Part shown: positions 60,242-64,000 of the stretch, piece by piece
Numbering within the stretch: position 1 is the first letter of the stretch
Layout of the letters: each line of letters begins with the position of its first letter
NCBI RefSeq assembly: GCF_018130145.1
Contig: NZ_JAFCMB010000016.1
Span: 62,001 to 126,000 of the forward strand
Reading direction: 5' to 3'
From: Bradyrhizobium sp. AUGA SZCCT0176
Lineage (GTDB): Bacteria; Pseudomonadota; Alphaproteobacteria; Rhizobiales; Xanthobacteraceae
Length of the DNA: 64,000 bases
Translations under genes and position numbers: made by a program
The notes under the pieces: generated by a model
The model's database searches: none
Seen by the model: only the letters and a program-made list of their open reading frames with translations
Told to the model about the DNA's origin: nothing

Positions 60242-60421
60242 TCATCGGCTGCCCGATTTTGAAAGGGCCCGGTCGACGGCCAGTACCACCTGCGTGATGG
60301 CCTCGCTGCGCGTTTTCGTTTCGCCGGTTTTGGTGGTGTGGTCGTCAAGCGTCACCGCCCATCGCCACGAATTGGGCTGATCGCCTTCGAAAACCAGATA
60401 ATTCTTGCCGCGGTATTCCAT
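60242..60421 (-). CDS. Small hypothetical protein, 59-68 aa
   Basis: From ATG 60421 (59 aa) or TTG 60448 (68 aa). MEYRGKNYLVFEGDQPNSWR, WAVTLDDHT, then a Ser/Lys-rich helical C-terminus. Resembles small proteins frequent in Bradyrhizobium. Function unknown. Confidence 0.55.
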   Translation of the reverse strand: MEYRGKNYLVFEGDQPNSWRWAVTLDDHTTKTGETKTRSEAITQVVLAVDRALSKSGSR

Positions 60422-60648
60422 CGGAAAAAATTCGATACTTGTCTGCAATCAATGCCGGTCGCGCTAATCTCTCAACATACCACGGTTCTGCATCCGGCCG
60501 CACGATGAAATTCGTGCGCCACAGCCGAACGGGTGGCCGCGCTGGCAGGCGCGAAGCTTTCAAGGCCATCAGGCCAGCCCCTGCCCTCCCTGGCAATGAT
60601 GACGGGCCTGACAAGGCCCAATGAAAAGGCCGCAATGAGACGCTGGTT

Positions 60649-60888
60649 CTATTTCTCCCGCAGCGCTCGCGGCAGCGCGTCGTGCAGATGGACGGTATCC
60701 AGCACGTTTCCTGCCTCGTCCGCGATCAGAATCCTCATCGGCATGCCGTCGGCAGCGAGGACGATCCACTCGGCAAGCAATTCGCGCGCCGCCAGCAGCG
60801 CTTCCCGGCGCGCGGCTTCGAGGTCGGGCAGTTCGGTGCCGTCAGGATCGGTGTCCAGCTCATCGATGTGAAAATAATATCGCGGCAT
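60649..60888 (-). CDS. DUF6894 small protein
   Basis: 79 aa from ATG 60888. MPRYYFHIDELDTDPDG, TELPDLEAARREALLAA, then ILIADEAGNVLDTVHLHDAL, the DUF6894 pattern. Function unknown; family is widespread in rhizobia. A frameshifted relative is at 61120-61353. Confidence 0.8.
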   Translation of the reverse strand: MPRYYFHIDELDTDPDGTELPDLEAARREALLAARELLAEWIVLAADGMPMRILIADEAGNVLDTVHLHDALPRALREK

Positions 60889-61119
60889 GCCGGTTTCTCA
60901 ACCACCAAGGCGAACACGCTACTCAACCTACACATTCGCAATAGGTTGCTCTGTCGGTCAGCGAACAATGGCTACAGAGTCTTGCAAGTTTTCCGTCCCA
61001 ACGTTGCTTAGCGAGCAGACCAACGGCGAAGGGGCAGTTAGCGTGCGGACATCATCGCCCGATTCCCCAGGTATATATCGGTGACAGAGCGACGCTCCCG
61101 CCTTCCCCGGAGCACAACT

Positions 61120-61353
61120 ATGGCGCGGCATTATTTCCACTTGGCGAATGGCGCCACAACCTGGACCCGACCGGCCTTGACCTTGCGGATTTGGGCGCGG
61201 TCCAGGAGGAAGCCGTTCGCGCCGTCCGGGAGTTGCTGAACCTCGGCAAAACCGACGGCCTCTGGTCCGGCGATCCCTGGAAGGTGTGGGTCACGGACGG
61301 CCCCGACGGCACCGGGCGAACAATCCTCACCGTAGAACTCACGACCGGGTAAC
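61120..61353 (+). pseudogene. Frameshifted DUF6894 gene
   Basis: ATG 61120 gives MARHYFHLANG, then the family sequence resumes in another frame as HNLDPTGLDLADLGAVQEEA, VRAVRELLNLGKTDG, WVTDGPDGTGRTILTVEL and TAA 61353. A single-base loss near 61150 explains both. The 39-codon frame 1 product ends at TGA. Could be a recent pseudogene or an assembly error. Confidence 0.7.
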
Positions 61354-61440
61354 GCCACGCGCCGGGCACAGCCGGCCGGGCCGCCCGTTGCCTGCTATGC
61401 CGGCAGCTTTCTGTTACGCTGCAGGACGCGCGGTGCCCAT

Positions 61441-61650
61441 TCACTTGCGCGATGCCAGCGCTGGCGACGACAGCCACCGGTTCATGCGTGAAGCTGTTTC
61501 AGCCTGTTGCGCCCGGCGCAAAAGCAGCTCCCGAGCCATGCTGCCGGCAGGTTGCTCTTCCGCCGCTTCCTTGAATCGCAGGGCCTCTTCCGCCAGCCGC
61601 TCCTCAAAAGTGGCCGTGTGCTTGACCCGCCTCCTCCTCGTCTGAGCCAT
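61441..61650 (-). CDS. Small conserved alpha-helical protein, 69 aa
   Basis: ATG 61650. MAQTRRRRVKHTATFEERL, AEEALRFKEAAEEQ, then RELLLRRAQQAETASRMNRW, all helical and charged. I recall many similar small proteins with TATFEERLAEEA in Bradyrhizobium. Function unknown. Confidence 0.65.
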   Translation of the reverse strand: MAQTRRRRVKHTATFEERLAEEALRFKEAAEEQPAGSMARELLLRRAQQAETASRMNRWLSSPALASRK

Positions 61651-61869
61651 GGCATTCTACCTCACAAAAACTGCCAATGCCCGATTTTATACCGCCGTCG
61701 CTCGGATCGTCTGCCCGGTTTCTGACATTTCAAACCCTCGCACCGCCCGGCCCGTTGCCGGCATTGGCTCGCCTGCGCGAGGCTTGCGACGTGTTGCGCT
61801 GGCATGGCATCGGGAAAATGGGACTGCGGTCAGGGCGCTGGAGGCGGCCGAACGAGGCGTGCTCTTTGA

Positions 61870-62565
61870 TCAGCTGTCGAAGATGCGCGCGTAGTGAGAA
61901 TTGACGGCTGCATCGCACTCGCACGCGCGCTGCTGAATCTTGGCAATGTCGAGGATGTGAACCCGGCCGCGCGAATAGGAGATCAATCCGGCGTCCTGTA
62001 ATTTTCCCGCCACTGCCGTGACGCTGGTTCGGCGGACGCCGATCATTTGGGCGAGAAATTCCTGCGTCAACGGCATGTCGTCGCCGACGAGTTGTTGCAT
62101 CCTCAGGAGCCATTTGCAGGTGCGGGAATAGACGTCATGAACCGCGTTGCACGCACAGGTCTGTTGCACCTGTGCGAGGAAGAACTGTTCATAGTGCATC
62201 AGCATCTTCCGAAGTTTAGGATTTTCCTGGGTGAGATCGCGCAGCCGATCGGCATCGACAACCGAAGCGGACCCTGCAACCAGCATCACGACATGGTTCA
62301 GGGAGATCTTGTGATCCATCGCGGGGCCTGCGCCGTACTGACCGTCCTTGCCGATCATGCCGGTTTCGATCCGCCCTCCGTTGGACAACTCGACGACGCA
62401 GGAAATGATGCCGCCATGCGGGAAGTATACCCTCTGGACATGCGCATGGGTTTCCGCGATCGCAAAACCGTGGCGCAGTTCTGCGATGGTGAGGTGCGGC
62501 TCGAGCTGCGCGAACGTGGCGCGATCGAGCCGGGACAGAAGTTGATTTTCGCGATGACCGCGCAT
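61870..62565 (-). CDS. Crp/Fnr-family transcriptional regulator
   Basis: 231 aa from ATG 62565 (GGAGAG upstream). cNMP-binding beta roll (VYFPHGGIISCVVEL .. MIGKDGQYGAG) and C-terminal winged HTH (LTQEFLAQMIGVRRTSVTAV, AGKLQDAGLISYSRGRVHIL). No Fnr-type Cys cluster, so not an oxygen-sensing Fnr. Candidate reader of the CRP-like palindromes in this window; not proven. Confidence 0.92.
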   Translation of the reverse strand: MRGHRENQLLSRLDRATFAQLEPHLTIAELRHGFAIAETHAHVQRVYFPHGGIISCVVELSNGGRIETGMIGKDGQYGAGPAMDHKISLNHVVMLVAGSASVVDADRLRDLTQENPKLRKMLMHYEQFFLAQVQQTCACNAVHDVYSRTCKWLLRMQQLVGDDMPLTQEFLAQMIGVRRTSVTAVAGKLQDAGLISYSRGRVHILDIAKIQQRACECDAAVNSHYARIFDS

Positions 62566-62791
62566 GGCGCTCTCTCCGGAAAAGGCGGGAGCGCGACGAA
62601 CTCTCAGTCACCGAAAGATGCCTAGGACGGCGCGGTGATAATGTCATCTAACCGACATTTACGGCCTTCGTCTGTCCTTTAGGCAACTTAACGGGCACGG
62701 GATGACGTCGACCGCTCAGGCCGAATAGGCCAGCGGTTCCGCTCTGGCCTGTTCGTGGGTTGTGAGAAGGATACGGTGGAGGCGCGCGGTC

Positions 62792-62893
62792 CTACAGCAA
62801 CGCAAGCGCGATACCAAAGCACGCGATCAGCGTCGCGGTGCTCAGTGACATCACGACGAGAGCCTCTTCCTTGTGCTTTTCCAAATCGTCCAT
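62792..62893 (-). CDS. Tiny membrane ORF, 33 aa
   Basis: ATG 62893 to TAG 62792: MDDLEKHKEEALVVMSLST, then ATLIACFGIALALL. Charged N-terminus followed by one TM helix, the layout of small membrane proteins. Ribosome site weak. Confidence 0.4.
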   Translation of the reverse strand: MDDLEKHKEEALVVMSLSTATLIACFGIALALL

Positions 62894-63064
62894 CCGGATT
62901 TTACGCCGACGGAGCGGCTTTGTTCCGCTGCCAGCCTATCGCGCGGAGTTTCATTTCCGGAACTCTTGGGGCGCATGTACCAAAGCGCATTTCGCGGCCC
63001 GACCCGAACACCAAAGGGCGGATGACGCCGGAGCCGGGACGAACTTCACGGGACCTGAGGCGGC

Positions 63065-63193
63065 CTAGCCGGACGATCTCGCCATGTGAGAAATGACGGC
63101 CTTCGCACTGCGGGAATAGTGCGAGCCATGGAAATGCTCGTCCACAAATTGGAGCACAAGGAGAGCAACGATCGTGGCCGCCAACACCCTCAT
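63065..63193 (-). CDS. Small membrane protein, 42 aa
   Basis: ATG 63193 to TAG 63065: MRVLAATIVALLVLQFVDEH, FHGSHYSRSAKAVISHMARS, SG. One N-terminal TM helix and a soluble tail, like many small rhizobial proteins. Weak ribosome site. Same strand as the 33-aa ORF. Confidence 0.45.
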   Translation of the reverse strand: MRVLAATIVALLVLQFVDEHFHGSHYSRSAKAVISHMARSSG

Positions 63194-63231
63194 TCGAATA
63201 TCGTCGCGCCGGGGACTTAACGGCAAGTAAA

Positions 63232-63255
63232 GAGGCCGCCAACTGCGGCGGCCTC
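63232..63255 (-). terminator. Terminator after the YqeY-like gene
   Basis: GAGGCCGCC-AACTGC-GGCGGCCTC; on the minus strand it is followed by TTTA. It lies 5 bp from the gene's stop at 63260. Confidence 0.7.
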
Positions 63256-63259
63256 AACT

Positions 63260-63622
63260 TCATTCCACAAGCCCAAGATAGCGCTTTGCCATCGCCGCTT
63301 CGGTACGCAAGGCTGCGGCGCGATCTGCTCTTTCGATACGGATCATCTCATCCGCTGCGTGCTCACGTTCGCTTATTTCCGCAGCCAGGATCACCTGCAA
63401 TTGCGCATGTCCGAGAGCGAGCCGATCAATTTCTGCCGTGCCCTCCTTGAACCGGTGCTGATCGGCAGCCTTCCGATCAGCGTCAAGCGGCGGCGCCTCG
63501 GCATTGTCGATTGCCGCAACCAGCGCCCGAATGAGCTTAACTTCATCGGTGCGCCCTTCTTTCATGGCGGCGCGCAGATCGTCACGCATTCTGGCTTTCA
63601 GGGCCTGCGCGTCCAGGGTCAT
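63260..63622 (-). CDS. GatB/YqeY-like protein
   Basis: 120 aa from ATG 63622. ALKARMRDDLRAAMKEGRTD, EVKLIRALVAAIDNAEAPPL and ILAAEISEREHAADEMIRIE follow the YqeY family. YqeY proteins resemble the C-terminal domain of GatB; the role here is unknown. Followed by a hairpin terminator. Confidence 0.75.
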   Translation of the reverse strand: MTLDAQALKARMRDDLRAAMKEGRTDEVKLIRALVAAIDNAEAPPLDADRKAADQHRFKEGTAEIDRLALGHAQLQVILAAEISEREHAADEMIRIERADRAAALRTEAAMAKRYLGLVE

Positions 63623-63755
63623 TTCCGCATTTCCTTCCCGTGTTGAACGGAAATGCCATACAGCGCGTGGGACGGATTAGCGACAGGCCAAACTTCGGTA
63701 ACGAAAAATTAACCCTGCTCGCGCCACCTTTTCATCAGATGGAGGACACCCAAGA

Positions 63756-63944
63756 ATGCAGGTTTTCAGAATGACGCTGAGTGACGGTGCGAGGAAATTC
63801 CACATCGCCATCCAGGCACCGGATGCCGCCGCCGCGGAGACCAAAGCCGCCGATTGTTTCGATACTTCGAAGTGGCAGATTCTGAATATCAGGCGCGCCG
63901 GCGTGGTGGCGGCCAGGCCGGAACCGCAATCCGTCGCGGCTTGA
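63756..63944 (+). CDS. Small hypothetical protein, 62 aa
   Basis: ATG 63756 with GGAGG 14 bp upstream. MQVFRMTLSDGARKFHIAIQ, AAAAETKAADCFDTSKWQIL, ending in an Ala/Pro-rich tail. No family recognised. The minus-strand open frame over the same bases is probably a shadow. Confidence 0.55.
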   Translation: MQVFRMTLSDGARKFHIAIQAPDAAAAETKAADCFDTSKWQILNIRRAGVVAARPEPQSVAA

Positions 63945-64000
63945 TCCGGCGGGAATGTGATCCGGCCCTGCCCGCCGCGTTCGCTCAACCGGCCGCTGCC

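Noticed and set aside
61649..61904. Two overlapping rightward open frames
   Set aside because: Neither has family similarity and both overlap the Crp/Fnr gene end; cannot choose either.
1..64000. CRISPR array, rRNA and tRNA genes
   Set aside because: I noticed no regularly spaced direct repeats of CRISPR type and no recognisable rRNA or cloverleaf tRNA sequence by eye; a scan with tRNAscan-SE would be decisive.

Overview
The window looks like chromosomal DNA from a Bradyrhizobium-type alphaproteobacterium (order Hyphomicrobiales). The DNA is GC-rich. It carries Liv-type ABC transporters, many two-component and AraC/TetR/LuxR/Crp regulators, and small proteins of families abundant in that group (DUF3551, DUF6894, DUF1488, DUF4864). 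It also has intergenic palindromic repeats of the kind scattered through Bradyrhizobium genomes. The species assignment is inference from gene content. I saw no rRNA, tRNA or CRISPR array.

Layout. 1-4.7 kb: an EmrAB-like efflux operon (HlyD adaptor, 14-TM MFS pump, TetR-like protein, and a protein cut by the window edge that carries a TetR-type C-terminal domain). It is divergent from a TetR repressor, with two matching 16-bp operators between them. 4.8-10 kb: 3-hydroxybutyrate dehydrogenase, patatin-like lipase and acetoacetate decarboxylase (a ketone-body/PHB-like set), then a metallo-hydrolase and an NDH-2-like flavoprotein. 10.1-18 kb: an alpha/beta-hydrolase relic, two tandem AraC paralogues, a GAF-PAS histidine kinase with two response regulators and a coupled 49-aa ORF, another AraC regulator and a catalase-fold protein. 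18-28 kb: an ECF sigma factor, an orphan Liv substrate-binding protein, a bacterial NTR/TIMP-like protein, a Gfo/Idh oxidoreductase, a cyclase-AAA-TPR giant and a TctC/Bug pseudogene. 27-36.8 kb: a complete branched-chain-type ABC operon (binding protein, two permeases, two ATPases) followed by a cytochrome P450, a convergent Baeyer-Villiger-type monooxygenase and a gamma-glutamyltransferase. Together these suggest uptake and oxidation of a hydrophobic or carboxylated substrate. 36.8-48.8 kb: LprI-like secreted protein, HWE kinase plus receiver, small conserved proteins, transglutaminase-like protein, rhodanese, MFS, amidase with a histone-like tail, and a Tat-exported SMP-30 lactonase.

49-64 kb is an accessory-looking, small-gene-rich region. 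Its most notable content is three small ORFs at 49555-50365 whose N-termini carry bacteriocin-type double-glycine leaders and whose core sequences are unrelated. One lies on the + strand and was found by direct reading. No C39 peptidase/ABC exporter is in the window. The rest holds a DapA-like enzyme, a SecD periplasmic-domain orphan, a CodA-like amidohydrolase convergent with TenA, a TadG-like vWA protein, an IS5-type transposase relic, a haloalkane-dehalogenase-like hydrolase, two more DUF3551 proteins, a frameshifted DUF6894 gene, a Crp/Fnr regulator and several tiny membrane proteins.
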